In this document: in pieces, positions 15,325 to 24,584 of the stretch
Position numbering within the stretch: the stretch's first letter is position 1
Layout of the letters: each line of letters opens with the position of its first letter
Assembly: GCF_003814555.1 (NCBI RefSeq)
Contig: NZ_RKQN01000002.1
Span: 372,001-436,000, forward strand
Source of the DNA: Vulcaniibacterium tengchongense
Lineage (GTDB): Bacteria > Pseudomonadota > Gammaproteobacteria > Xanthomonadales > Xanthomonadaceae
Reading direction: 5' to 3'
DNA: 64,000 nucleotides
Made by a program: the position numbers and the translations under genes
The notes under the pieces: model-generated
The model's input: the letters and a program-made list of their open reading frames with translations, nothing else
Databases searched by the model: none
Told to the model about the DNA's origin: nothing

Positions 15325-17460
15325 ATGAGACTCTCTTCCCTGCTGCTTTCGACCCTCCTGATGAGCACGACCGCCTCCTCCCTCGCCGCCACCGCGCCGA
15401 CGCCGCCGCAAGCGGCCAAGAAGCCGCATACGGTGACCGCGCCGCACGGCGCGCAGCGCAGCGACGAGTACTACTGGCTGCGCGACGACAGCCGCAAGAA
15501 CCCGCAGATGCTGGCGTACCTCGAGGCCGAGAACGCGTACGCCGACGCGGTGATGGCGCGGCTGAAGCCGGTCGAGAGCAAGCTGTACGAGGAGATCGTC
15601 GGCCGCATCAAGCAGGACGACAGCTCGGTGCCGTACCGCGAGCGCGGCTGGTGGTACTACACGCGTTACCAGACCGGCCAGGACTATCCGATCCACGCCC
15701 GCCGCGAGGGCAGCATGGACGCCCCCGAGCAGGTCATGCTCGACGTCAACCAGCTCGCCGCGGGCAAGGACTACTACAACGTCGGCGACTGGGCGGTCAG
15801 CCAGGACAACCGCCTGCTCGCCTACGCCGAGGACGCCGTCGGCCGCCGCCAGTACACGATCCGGATCAAGAACCTGGAGACCGGCGAGCTGTACCCCGAG
15901 CAGATCCCCGGCGTGTCGCCGAACCTGGTCTGGGCCGACGACAACAGGACCCTGTTCTACGTCGAGAACGACCCCGAGACCCTGCTGACCAAGCGGGTCA
16001 AGAAGCACGTGCTCGGCACGCCGGTTTCGCAGGACGAGCTGGTCTACGAGGAGGCCGACGAGAGCTTCTACATGGGCATCTCGCGCACCCGCGACGACAA
16101 GTTCGTCTGCATCGGCGTCAGCAGCACCGTTTCCGACGAGCTGCGTTGCGCGCCGGCGGCCGACCCGCGCGAGTTCGTGGTGCTGGCGCCGCGCGAGCGC
16201 GACGTCGAGTACGACGCCGACCACCTCGGCGACCGCTGGGTGATCCGCACCAACGCCGACGGCGCCAAGAACTTCAAGCTGGTCACCGCGCCGACCGGCT
16301 CGACCTCGCGCAAGGACTGGCGGGACTGGGTGGCCCACCGCGAGGACGTGTTCATCGACGGCTTCGAGCTGTTCGACGGCTTCACCGCGGTCGCCGAGCG
16401 GTCCGACGGCCTGGAGCGCCTGCGCCTGGTCAAGCCGGGCGGCGAGGAGTACGTCAAGGCCGACGAGCCGGCCTACAGCATGGGCTTGGCGGTCAACGCC
16501 GAGCCGGACACCGACTGGCTGCGCTACACCTACACCTCGCTGACCACGCCGCCGACCACCTACGAGGTCAACGTCAAGACCGGCGAGCGCAAGCTGCTCA
16601 AGCAGCAGCCGGTGATCGGCTACGACCCCGGCCGGTACGAGACCGAACGGGTCTGGGCCACCGCGCGCGACGGGGTCAAGGTGCCGGTGTCGCTGGTCTA
16701 CAAGAAGGGCTTCAAGCGCGACGGCACCGCGGCGCTGCTGCAGTACGGCTATGGCAGCTACGGCGCGACCATGGACCCGAACTTCAACCTGCCGGTGGTG
16801 AGCCTGCTCGACCGCGGCATGGTGTACGCGATCGCGCACATCCGCGGCGGCCAGGAGATGGGCCGGCAGTGGTACGAGGACGGCAAGCTGTTCAAGAAGA
16901 AGAACACCTTCACCGACTTCATCGACGTCACCGACCACCTGGTGGCCCAAGGCTACGCCGCCCGGGACCGCGTCGCCGCCTACGGCGGCAGCGCTGGCGG
17001 CCTGCTGATGGGCGCGATCGCCAACATGGCGCCGGACAAGTACCGGGTGATCCTGTCGCAGGTGCCGTTCGTCGACGTGGTGACGACGATGCTCGATCCG
17101 AGCATCCCGCTGACCACCAACGAGTACGACGAGTGGGGCAACCCGGAGAAGAAGGCGTTCTACGACTACATGCTGTCCTACTCGCCGTACGACAACCTGC
17201 GCAGGCAGGCGTACCCGGCGATGTTCGTCGGCACCGGGCTGTGGGACTCGCAGGTGCAGTACTGGGAACCGGCCAAGTACGTCGCCCGCCTGCGCGACGT
17301 GAACACCTCCGACGAGCCGGTGGTGTTCCGGACCAACATGGACGCCGGCCACGGCGGCAAGTCCGGGCGCTTCCGCCGCTACCGCGAGCTGGCGGAGATG
17401 TACGCGTTCCTGCTGGACCGGCTGGGCGTCGCGGAAAGCGGCGCCGGCAGCGCGAAGTAA
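15325..17460 (+). CDS. ptrB: Oligopeptidase B (S9A serine peptidase, trypsin-like)
   Basis: A 711-residue peptidase expected to cut oligopeptides after Arg or Lys. It opens with a signal-like segment (LSSLLLSTLLMSTTASSLAA), then the family block HTVTAPHGAQRSDEYYWLRD. The propeller covers about residues 85-440. Catalytic residues are Ser556 (AYGGSAGGLLMG), Asp641 (GTGLWDSQVQYWEP) and His676 (NMDAGHGGKSGR). The SxGG neighbourhood with IRGGQEMGRQWYEDGK is typical of PtrB. The ATG at 15325 was chosen for the signal peptide; a second ATG at 15361 is possible. The signal peptide suggests export, unlike the cytosolic E. coli enzyme. It ends 189 bases before the DUF454 gene. Confidence 0.9.
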   Translation: MRLSSLLLSTLLMSTTASSLAATAPTPPQAAKKPHTVTAPHGAQRSDEYYWLRDDSRKNPQMLAYLEAENAYADAVMARLKPVESKLYEEIVGRIKQDDSSVPYRERGWWYYTRYQTGQDYPIHARREGSMDAPEQVMLDVNQLAAGKDYYNVGDWAVSQDNRLLAYAEDAVGRRQYTIRIKNLETGELYPEQIPGVSPNLVWADDNRTLFYVENDPETLLTKRVKKHVLGTPVSQDELVYEEADESFYMGISRTRDDKFVCIGVSSTVSDELRCAPAADPREFVVLAPRERDVEYDADHLGDRWVIRTNADGAKNFKLVTAPTGSTSRKDWRDWVAHREDVFIDGFELFDGFTAVAERSDGLERLRLVKPGGEEYVKADEPAYSMGLAVNAEPDTDWLRYTYTSLTTPPTTYEVNVKTGERKLLKQQPVIGYDPGRYETERVWATARDGVKVPVSLVYKKGFKRDGTAALLQYGYGSYGATMDPNFNLPVVSLLDRGMVYAIAHIRGGQEMGRQWYEDGKLFKKKNTFTDFIDVTDHLVAQGYAARDRVAAYGGSAGGLLMGAIANMAPDKYRVILSQVPFVDVVTTMLDPSIPLTTNEYDEWGNPEKKAFYDYMLSYSPYDNLRRQAYPAMFVGTGLWDSQVQYWEPAKYVARLRDVNTSDEPVVFRTNMDAGHGGKSGRFRRYRELAEMYAFLLDRLGVAESGAGSAK

Positions 17461-17546
17461 GGCGATGCGGGGCGCTTCGCGTCGCGCCCCTTTCCGCGGG
17501 CGGGTCCGCGCGCGGGTTCCCCGTCGCGCGGCGATACGTCCCGGAA

Positions 17547-17569
17547 CCCTCTCCCCGCGCGGGAGAGGG
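17547..17569. repeat. Perfect 9-bp hairpin of the CCCTCTCCC palindromic family
   Basis: CCCTCTCCC (17547-17555) pairs perfectly with GGGAGAGGG (17561-17569) around a CGCGC loop, 87 bases after ptrB. No T-run follows, so it is not a standard intrinsic terminator. The same CTCTCCC/GGGAGAG theme recurs inside soeA, near 55185, near 58550 and near 62205, so it is more likely a dispersed palindrome that may also serve as a 3' structure. Confidence 0.6.
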
Positions 17570-17649
17570 GCCGCCCCGGCGAACGCGGCTCGTGTGGCGT
17601 CCGCGCCAACGCCGGGCGCGTTTCGCGCCGCTCTGATCCCAGACCCGCG

Positions 17650-18063
17650 GTGACGCCTTCCCCCCTGCCTCCCGCCGGCCCCGAGCCGCCTTCGTCCCGC
17701 TGGCGCTGGGCGTGGTGGCTGCTCGCCTACGCCAGCCTCGCGCTCGGCGTGATCGGCATCGTCGTGCCGGGCCTGCCGACCGTGCCGTTCGTGCTGCTGT
17801 CCGCGTTCGCCGCCGCGCGCGGCTCGCAACGCCTGCACCGCTGGCTGCTCGAGCACCGCCGCTTCGGCCCGATGATCCGCGACTGGCAGGCGTACGGCGC
17901 GGTCAGCCGGCGCGCCAAGCGGCTGGCGACCGCCACCATGGCGGCGTGCGCGGCGGTGATGTTCCTGACCGCGCCGCGGCCGTGGATGGCCGCGCTCGGC
18001 ACCGCGATCATGGCCCTCGTCGCGCTGTGGCTGTGGGCGCGGCCGGAGCCGCCGCCGCGCTGA
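17650..18063 (+). CDS. DUF454 (YbaN-family) inner-membrane protein
   Basis: A 137-residue membrane protein of the YbaN/DUF454 family. A proline-rich start is followed by helix 1 with the family motif (WLLAYASLALGVIGIVVPGL, then PTVPFVLLSAFAAARGS), a soluble stretch with RLHRWLLEHRRFGPMIRDW, and two more helices (TMAACAAVMFLTA and ALGTAIMALVALWLWA). GTG at 17650 is the start; no ATG gives the full first helix. The biochemical function of the family is not established. It precedes the lptM-dapF cluster by 52 bases and may be co-transcribed with it. Confidence 0.85.
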   Translation: MTPSPLPPAGPEPPSSRWRWAWWLLAYASLALGVIGIVVPGLPTVPFVLLSAFAAARGSQRLHRWLLEHRRFGPMIRDWQAYGAVSRRAKRLATATMAACAAVMFLTAPRPWMAALGTAIMALVALWLWARPEPPPR

Positions 18064-18115
18064 ACGCCGCGCCGCGCGTCGTGTCGCGGCCTCCGTGGCG
18101 GGCTACACTGCGCGC

Positions 18116-18385
18116 ATGAACGCACGCCACCTCCTGTGTCTGATCGCGCTGCCGCTGGCCCTGGCCGCTTGCGGCAACAAGGGGCCGCTGTTCCTGCCGC
18201 CGAAGGAGTTGCCGGTCGATCCCGCCGTGCTGCCGCCGCCGGGCGAGCCCGCGACCGACGGCGCCCCGGCCGACGCCGGCAGCGCGCCGGAAACGGCGCC
18301 GCCTGCGCAGGAGGCCACCGATGCGCCGCCCGCCGAAGACGAGGGCGACGCCGAGCCGGTGCCGCCCGCAGGCGCGCGATCCTGA
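18116..18385 (+). CDS. lptM: LptM-like (YifL) small lipoprotein
   Basis: An 89-residue lipoprotein. The signal peptide ends in a lipobox, LALAAC (Cys19), followed by the family signature [10 protein letters not shown], which parallels CGLKGPLY in E. coli LptM/YifL. The rest is a disordered Pro/Ala/Asp tail. In E. coli LptM helps the LPS translocon LptD mature, and its gene lies directly upstream of dapF, as here, 13 bases away. The ATG at 18116 gives a normal basic signal start (NARHLL); a GTG seven codons upstream is less likely. Confidence 0.85.
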   Translation: MNARHLLCLIALPLALAACGNKGPLFLPPKELPVDPAVLPPPGEPATDGAPADAGSAPETAPPAQEATDAPPAEDEGDAEPVPPAGARS

Positions 18386-18398
18386 GCCGGAGCCGCCG

Positions 18399-19235
18399 AT
18401 GCGCTTCAGCAAGATGCACGGCGCCGGCAACGACTTCGTCGTGCTCGACCTGCGCGACGGTGCGGCGCCGCCCGATCCGGCGCTGTGCCGCGTCATCGCC
18501 GACCGCCATTTCGGCATCGGTTGCGACCAGATCCTCGCCGTCGAACCCGGCGCCGACGGCGCGGTGGCGCGCTACCGCATCTGGAATTCCGACGGCTCGC
18601 CCTCGCAGCAGTGCGGCAACGGCGCGCGCTGCATCGCCGCCTGGCTGGCGCGCGACGCGCGCCGGCGCGGCGCCGAGCTCGGCGCGCGCTTCGACCTGCT
18701 CAGCCCGGCCGGCCGCCACGCGGTGGACGCGCTCGGCGATGGCCGCTATCGCATCGAGATGGGCGTGCCGCGCTTCGCCCCGGCCGCGATCCCGCTGCAG
18801 GGCTACGCCGGCGCGCAGGACGAGTACGTGCTCGACGTGAACGACTCGCTCTACACCTTCGGTGCCGTGTCGATGGGCAACCCGCACGCGGTGATCGAGG
18901 TCGACGACATCGACGCCGCGCCGGTGGAGACGGTGGCGCCGGTGCTGCAGGCGCATCCGGCGTTCCCCGAATCGGTCAACGTCGGCTTCGCCCAGGTCGA
19001 GTCGCGCGCGCGCATCCGCCTGCGCGTGTACGAGCGCGGCGCCGGCGAGACCCTGGCCTGCGGCAGCGGCGCCTGCGCCGCCGCGGCGGTGCTGATCCGG
19101 CGCGGCCGGGTCGCGCGCGAGGTGGCCGTGGCGCTGCCCGGCGGCGAGCTGGCCATCGAATGGCCCCGCGACGACGCGCCGCTGCGCATGGCCGGCCCGA
19201 CCGCGTTCGTGTTCGAAGGAGAGTGGCACGCATGA
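18399..19235 (+). CDS. dapF: Diaminopimelate epimerase
   Basis: A 278-residue cytosolic enzyme that converts LL- to meso-diaminopimelate for lysine and peptidoglycan synthesis. The two active-site cysteines are Cys72 (QQCGNGARC) and Cys221 ([11 protein letters not shown]). The start [16 protein letters not shown] is the family N-terminus. Other landmarks are [16 protein letters not shown] and ERGAGET. Its stop overlaps the next gene's ATG by four bases. The cluster lptM-dapF-DUF484-xerC is the classical gammaproteobacterial order. Confidence 0.97.
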   Translation: MRFSKMHGAGNDFVVLDLRDGAAPPDPALCRVIADRHFGIGCDQILAVEPGADGAVARYRIWNSDGSPSQQCGNGARCIAAWLARDARRRGAELGARFDLLSPAGRHAVDALGDGRYRIEMGVPRFAPAAIPLQGYAGAQDEYVLDVNDSLYTFGAVSMGNPHAVIEVDDIDAAPVETVAPVLQAHPAFPESVNVGFAQVESRARIRLRVYERGAGETLACGSGACAAAAVLIRRGRVAREVAVALPGGELAIEWPRDDAPLRMAGPTAFVFEGEWHA

Positions 19236-19906
19236 ACGAAACCCCGGAGAAGCTCGGCGCGCACGAAGTCGCGGCGTTCCTGCGCCGGCATCCGCGTTTC
19301 CTGCAGCAGTTCCCGGACCTGGCGCTGAGCCTGGTGGTGCCGCGCGAGGAAGGCCCGGCGGCGTCGCTGGCCAGCTACCAGCTGGAGGTGCTGCGCGACA
19401 AGAACCGCGAGCTGTCGCGGCGCCTGCACGAGCTGTTCGCCAACGCGCAGGAGAACGAGCGCCTGGCGGTGCGCACGCACCAGCTGACCCTGGCGCTGAT
19501 GCGCCAGCGCGACGCCGCCGACACCGTCCGCGCGATGGCCGCGAGCCTGGCCGAGGATTTCAACGGCGACCTGGTCCGCCTGGTGCTGTTCCGGCCGGTC
19601 GCCGGCCTGGAGGACGTCGATTGGCTGCAGGTCGTGCCGGCCGACGATCCGCGCCTGCGGCCGTTCCGCGACTGCCTGGCCGACGGCGAGCCGCTGTGCG
19701 GCCGCCTGCAGCCGGAGAAGCACGCGCTGCTGTACGGCGCGCGCGCCGAGGAGGTGCAGTCGACCGCGTTGCTGCCGCTGCCGGAGCTCGGTTTGGTCGC
19801 GATCGGCAGCCGCGACCCGAACCGCTTCTACCCCGGCATGGGCACGCTGTTCCTGCGCATGATGGGCGAGGCGCTGGCCGCGGCGCTGGCGAGGTATGGG
19901 CGCTAG
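19232..19906 (+). CDS. DUF484 (YigA-like) protein
   Basis: A 224-residue cytosolic protein of the DUF484 family, found almost always between dapF and xerC. Residues 10-40 carry the family block ([20 protein letters not shown]). A helical, possibly coiled segment follows ([20 protein letters not shown]), and then a GAF-like C-terminal domain ([22 protein letters not shown] and [16 protein letters not shown]). The function is not established. ATG at 19232 overlaps the dapF stop (ATGA), and its own end overlaps xerC by 11 bases, so all three are translationally coupled. Confidence 0.92.
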   Translation: MNETPEKLGAHEVAAFLRRHPRFLQQFPDLALSLVVPREEGPAASLASYQLEVLRDKNRELSRRLHELFANAQENERLAVRTHQLTLALMRQRDAADTVRAMAASLAEDFNGDLVRLVLFRPVAGLEDVDWLQVVPADDPRLRPFRDCLADGEPLCGRLQPEKHALLYGARAEEVQSTALLPLPELGLVAIGSRDPNRFYPGMGTLFLRMMGEALAAALARYGR

Positions 19907-20819
19907 CGGCGAGCGCGCGCAGGCTCCCGCCTTGCCGCGGGCGGCGGCGGAGTTCCTGGCCCATCTGCAGGTCGAGCGGCGCATGTCCGCGCACACGCTG
20001 GACGCCTACCGCCGCGACCTCGACGCGCTGGCCGCCTGGGCCTCGCGGCGGGGCCTCGACGTGGTCGCGCTCGACGGCGAGCACCTGCGCGCCTTCGTCG
20101 CCGCCGAGCATCGCCGCGGCCTGTCGCCGAAGAGCCTGCAGCGGCGCCTGTCGGCCTGTCGCAGCTTCTACGCGTGGCTGGTGAAGCAGGGCCGCCTCGC
20201 CGCCAGCCCGGCGGCGGCGATCCGCTCGCCGAAGGCGCCGCGCAAGCTGCCGCAGGTGCTCGACCCGGACGAGGCCGCGGCGCTGGTCGAAGTGCCCACC
20301 GACGCGCCGCTGGGGCGGCGCGACCGCGCTTTGCTCGAACTGTTCTACTCCTCCGGCCTGCGCCTGTCCGAACTGTGCGCGCTGCGCTGGCGCGATCTCG
20401 ACCTCGACGACGGCCTGGTCACGGTGCTCGGCAAGGGCGGCAAGCAGCGCAGCGTGCCGGTCGGCTCGTACGCGCGCGCGGCGCTCGCCGCCTGGCGCGC
20501 GGAAAGCGGCGCCGCGGCCGAAGCGCCGGTGTTCCCGGGCCGCGGCGGCGGGCCGATCACGCCGCGCGCGGTGCAGCTGCGCCTGCGCCTGCTCGCGCAG
20601 CGCCAGGGCCTGTTCAAGCGCGTGCATCCGCACCTGCTGCGGCACAGCTTCGCCAGCCACGTGCTCGAATCCTCCGGCGACCTGCGCGGCGTGCAGGAGC
20701 TGCTTGGCCACGCCGACATCGCCACCACCCAGATCTACACCCACCTGGACTACCAGCATCTGGCCAGGGTGTACGACGCGGCGCATCCGCGGGCGAAGCG
20801 CAAAAGCGGGAACGAGTGA
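19896..20819 (+). CDS. xerC: Tyrosine recombinase XerC
   Basis: A 307-residue site-specific recombinase that, with XerD, resolves chromosome dimers at dif. The N-terminal SAM-like core-binding domain spans residues ~15-105. Catalytic residues are visible in order: Arg156 (SGLRLSEL), Lys180 ([11 protein letters not shown]), His246 and Arg249 ([12 protein letters not shown]), His272 ([10 protein letters not shown]), and the nucleophile Tyr281 (QIYTHLD). The ATG at 19896 lies inside the DUF484 gene, 11 bases before its end. Length and order match XerC rather than XerD. A low-complexity repeat begins right after the stop. Confidence 0.95.
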   Translation: MGASGERAQAPALPRAAAEFLAHLQVERRMSAHTLDAYRRDLDALAAWASRRGLDVVALDGEHLRAFVAAEHRRGLSPKSLQRRLSACRSFYAWLVKQGRLAASPAAAIRSPKAPRKLPQVLDPDEAAALVEVPTDAPLGRRDRALLELFYSSGLRLSELCALRWRDLDLDDGLVTVLGKGGKQRSVPVGSYARAALAAWRAESGAAAEAPVFPGRGGGPITPRAVQLRLRLLAQRQGLFKRVHPHLLRHSFASHVLESSGDLRGVQELLGHADIATTQIYTHLDYQHLARVYDAAHPRAKRKSGNE

Positions 20820-20820
20820 A

Positions 20821-20960
20821 GAGAGGCGAACGAAGAGGAACGAGGAACGCGTGGAAGCCATCCGCCGTCCCTTCGTTCCGGCACGCCCGTTCCTCGTGCC
20901 CCATTCCCAGTTCCCGCTCCTGGGCGGCTTGAACCCGCTCCGGCCCGTCCCCACCTCCCG
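20821..20960. repeat. Low-complexity interspersed repeat (GGAACGAGGAACG type) between xerC and hslV
   Basis: The 160-base gap between xerC and hslV starts with GAACGAAGAGGAACGAGGAA and later carries the inverted counterpart CGTTCCTCGTGCCCC and CATTCCCAGTTCCCG. The arms can form an imperfect large hairpin. Related sequences occur at 35291-35330 and 44544-44603. It is a dispersed intergenic repeat, not a gene; open frames through it are low-complexity Arg/Gly-rich. Confidence 0.6.
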
Positions 20961-20979
20961 GGAAACGCCCGGAGGCCGA

Positions 20980-21531
20980 ATGGACCCGAGTCACAACCCC
21001 CACGTCTTCCACGCCACCACCATCGTGTCGGTGCGCCGCGACGGCCGCGTTGCGGTCGCCGGCGACGGCCAAGTCACCCTCGGCAACACGGTGATGAAGG
21101 CCAATGCGCGCAAGGTGCGCCGGCTCGGCCGCGACGGTCAGGTGCTGGCCGGCTTCGCCGGCGCCGCCGCCGACGCCTTCACCCTGTTCGAACTGTTCGA
21201 GGCCAAGCTGGAGAAGCACGGCCAGCTGACCCGCGCGGCGGTGGAGCTGGCCAAGGATTGGCGCACCGAACGCCGCCTGGGCAAGCTCGAGGCGCTGCTC
21301 GCGGTCGCCGACAAGGAGACCTCGCTGGTGATCAGCGGCACCGGCGACGTGATCGAGCCGGAGGACGGGCTGATCGCGATCGGCTCCGGCGGCATGTACG
21401 CGCTGTCCGCCGCGCGCGCGCTGCTCGCGCACACGCAACTCGACGCGCGCACCGTCGCGGTCGAGGCGATCAGCATCGCCGGTGACGTTTGCATCTACAC
21501 CAACCGCAACGTCGTGGTCGAAGAGCTGTGA
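20980..21531 (+). CDS. hslV: HslV proteasome-like peptidase subunit
   Basis: A 183-residue threonine peptidase that forms a double hexamer capped by HslU. Residues 1-12 ([11 protein letters not shown] after Met1) form a propeptide. Cleavage before Thr13 would expose the catalytic Thr-Thr-Ile-Val of [10 protein letters not shown]. Further blocks are [30 protein letters not shown] and [13 protein letters not shown]-like ALSAARAL. The start at 20980 has a GGAGG site four bases upstream. E. coli HslV has no such extension, whereas xanthomonad HslV does as I recall it. It is followed by hslU after a repeat-filled gap. Confidence 0.96.
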   Translation: MDPSHNPHVFHATTIVSVRRDGRVAVAGDGQVTLGNTVMKANARKVRRLGRDGQVLAGFAGAAADAFTLFELFEAKLEKHGQLTRAAVELAKDWRTERRLGKLEALLAVADKETSLVISGTGDVIEPEDGLIAIGSGGMYALSAARALLAHTQLDARTVAVEAISIAGDVCIYTNRNVVVEEL

Positions 21532-21533
21532 GG

Positions 21534-21625
21534 CCGGGACCGGGGATTCGGCACCGGATTCGAACCCCCCGCTCCCGGCCCCGCTTCGGCCATTCCCCCA
21601 ATCCCCATATTCCCGAATCCCGGCT
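21534..21625. repeat. Low-complexity repeat (GGGATTCGG / CCCCAATCCCC type) between hslV and hslU
   Basis: Nearly the whole gap between hslV and hslU is made of GGGGATTCGG-like words on the left and their complements (CATTCCCCCAATCCCCATAT, then CCCGAATCCCGG) on the right. CCGGGGATTCGG and CCGAATCCCGG can pair as the outer arms. Such GGGATTCGGGA-type repeats are common between genes in Xanthomonadaceae. It lies within the presumed hslVU transcript, so it would be transcribed. No gene is seen. Confidence 0.65.
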
Positions 21626-21627
21626 CG

Positions 21628-23010
<1,383 letters not shown>

Positions 23011-23188
23011 GCGGCGCGCCCGCGCGGCGCCGACGCGGGCGCCGCCCTATGGCCGCGCGGAACGCGTATCCGCCGGCGATCGGCCGCTGGAACCCGGTCG
23101 CGCACGCACTCCGCCCGCAGCGGTTTTCGTGCGCGCGCGGATCGCCTGCCGGAGCATGGCCGGCGCCGGTGCCGACGAATGCAGCGCC

Positions 23189-23368
23189 TTACCGGCCGCC
23201 GGCGCGCGCCTCCGCGCGCCAGCGCCACAGCCCCACGGCCAGCGGCGACGCCGCCAGCACCAGCAGCAGCGCGTCCCAGGCGCCGTCGGCCAGCAGCAGT
23301 CCGACGATGCCGCAGGCGCTGGCCAGCGCCAGTACGATCACGGCCTTGAGGGCGTCGCGGCCTTTCAT
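23189..23368 (-). CDS. Small two-helix membrane protein coupled to the PepSY-TM gene
   Basis: A 59-residue protein with a short basic start (KGRDALKA) and two hydrophobic segments (VIVLALASACGIVGLLLA and ALLLVLAASPLAVGLW), ending RWRAEARAGGR. Its ATG (23366-23368) overlaps the stop of the upstream PepSY gene in an ATGA, so it is the last member of the receptor/PepSY operon. No family is recognised. It may be a small helper of the membrane reductase-like protein; this is inference from position only. Confidence 0.65.
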   Translation of the reverse strand: MKGRDALKAVIVLALASACGIVGLLLADGAWDALLLVLAASPLAVGLWRWRAEARAGGR

Positions 23369-24549
23369 GCGATGGCTCCTTCGCGCTTGCCGTTGCCGTT
23401 GCGGCGGCGACGGCGGTCCCACCACAGCCAGGCGCCGTTGGCGGTGATGAACAAGGTCAGCCAGGTGCACAGCGTCCACAGCAGCTTCAGCGCCAGGCCG
23501 CCGTAGTCGCCGAAGTGGAACGGCTGCGACAGCCAGATCGCCTGCAGGTACCACGGCGGCTGCTTCACCGTCGCGACCTGGCCGGTTTCGCCGTCGACCA
23601 AGGCGATCTGGTACATGCGCTCCTTCAGCCCCTCCTTGCCGCTGAGGAACACGGTGTAGTGGCGCTGGGTCGAGTAGTCGGTGTCCGGCCAGATCACCGA
23701 CAGCACCTTGCCGTCGGGCACCGCGCGCGCCGCCGCCTGCCAGGCCTGGTCGACGGTCGCGACCGGCTTGCGCGGGTCGGCCATGGCGCCGCCGAACCGC
23801 GCCTGCAGGCGCGGCAGTTCGGTGCCCTGCCAGATGCCGGCCGCCAGCGTGCCGAAGCCGAGCATCAGCCCCGTGACGGTCACCACCAGCGCCCAGCCCA
23901 GCACCACCGCGCCGATGAAGTTGTGCAGGTCCAGCTGCAGCAGCCGCGCGCCGCGCCCGCGGCGCAGCACGCCGAAGGCGATGCGCTTGACGTAGGGCGC
24001 GTACACCACCAGCCCGGACAGCAGCGAGATCAGCACCAGCAGCGCGATCAGCGCGCCGATCAACTCGCCGACGGGGCCGAGGAACCAGTTCGCGTGCAGC
24101 GTCAGCAGGAACCCGGTGAGCGTCTTCTCCAGGTCGACGCCGCCGACCAGCTGCGCGGTGGACTGGTCCGCGAAGTGGAACACCGAGCGGTCGTAGCCGC
24201 GGTCCCCGGGCGGCGCGGTGGCCACCATCACCACGCCGGGATGGTCCTCCTCCATCGCCACGCTGAGGATCCGTTGATCCGGGAACTTCGCCTGCACCGC
24301 CGCCACCGAATCGGCCATCGGCCGCGGCGGCGCGGCCTGGCTCAGCTCGGGCACCACGCCCATCGCGTGGTCGATCTCCTCGTGGAAGATCAGCACCGTG
24401 CCGGTCAGGCACAGGATCAGGAACGGGATCGTCGCGATCAGGCTGGTCCAGCGGTGCAGCCAGAGATTGACGCGGAACCAGCGCGACGCCGGACCCGTCC
24501 GGGCCGGGGCCTGCTGCGCGTTGGGGGCGATGCCGGAATCGGGGGCCAT
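23365..24549 (-). CDS. PepSY-associated transmembrane protein (iron-uptake type, PiuB-like)
   Basis: A 394-residue inner-membrane protein with four main helices: residues ~36-56 (SLIATIPFLILCLTGTVLIF), ~165-190 (ELIGALIALLVLISLLSGLV), ~205-230 (NFIGAVVLGWALVVTVTGLM), and near 360 (LLWTLCTWLTLFITANGAWL). The periplasmic loops carry PepSY-like domains. The WLHRWTSL motif at the start of helix 1 is typical of the family, whose histidines may bind haem. Members are usually next to siderophore receptors and are thought to reduce ferric-siderophores. That fits the TonB receptor gene 35 bases upstream. It overlaps the following 59-residue gene. Specific substrate unknown. Confidence 0.88.
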   Translation of the reverse strand: MAPDSGIAPNAQQAPARTGPASRWFRVNLWLHRWTSLIATIPFLILCLTGTVLIFHEEIDHAMGVVPELSQAAPPRPMADSVAAVQAKFPDQRILSVAMEEDHPGVVMVATAPPGDRGYDRSVFHFADQSTAQLVGGVDLEKTLTGFLLTLHANWFLGPVGELIGALIALLVLISLLSGLVVYAPYVKRIAFGVLRRGRGARLLQLDLHNFIGAVVLGWALVVTVTGLMLGFGTLAAGIWQGTELPRLQARFGGAMADPRKPVATVDQAWQAAARAVPDGKVLSVIWPDTDYSTQRHYTVFLSGKEGLKERMYQIALVDGETGQVATVKQPPWYLQAIWLSQPFHFGDYGGLALKLLWTLCTWLTLFITANGAWLWWDRRRRRNGNGKREGAIA

Positions 24550-24584
24550 GGCGTGCTCGCTCTCGAAAGGCGCGGAGTTGGCGG

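Noticed and set aside
12876-15419. An 847-codon open frame antisense to the S9 peptidase gene
   Set aside because: It mirrors a secure gene with a full catalytic triad, is Arg/Ala/Gly/Val-rich without family similarity, and is expected by chance in such GC-rich DNA.
23011-23188. A further CRISPR-like repeat after hslU (GCGCGCGGATCG near 23135)
   Set aside because: Only one short match is present, without the 5' part, GAAAC end or periodic partners.
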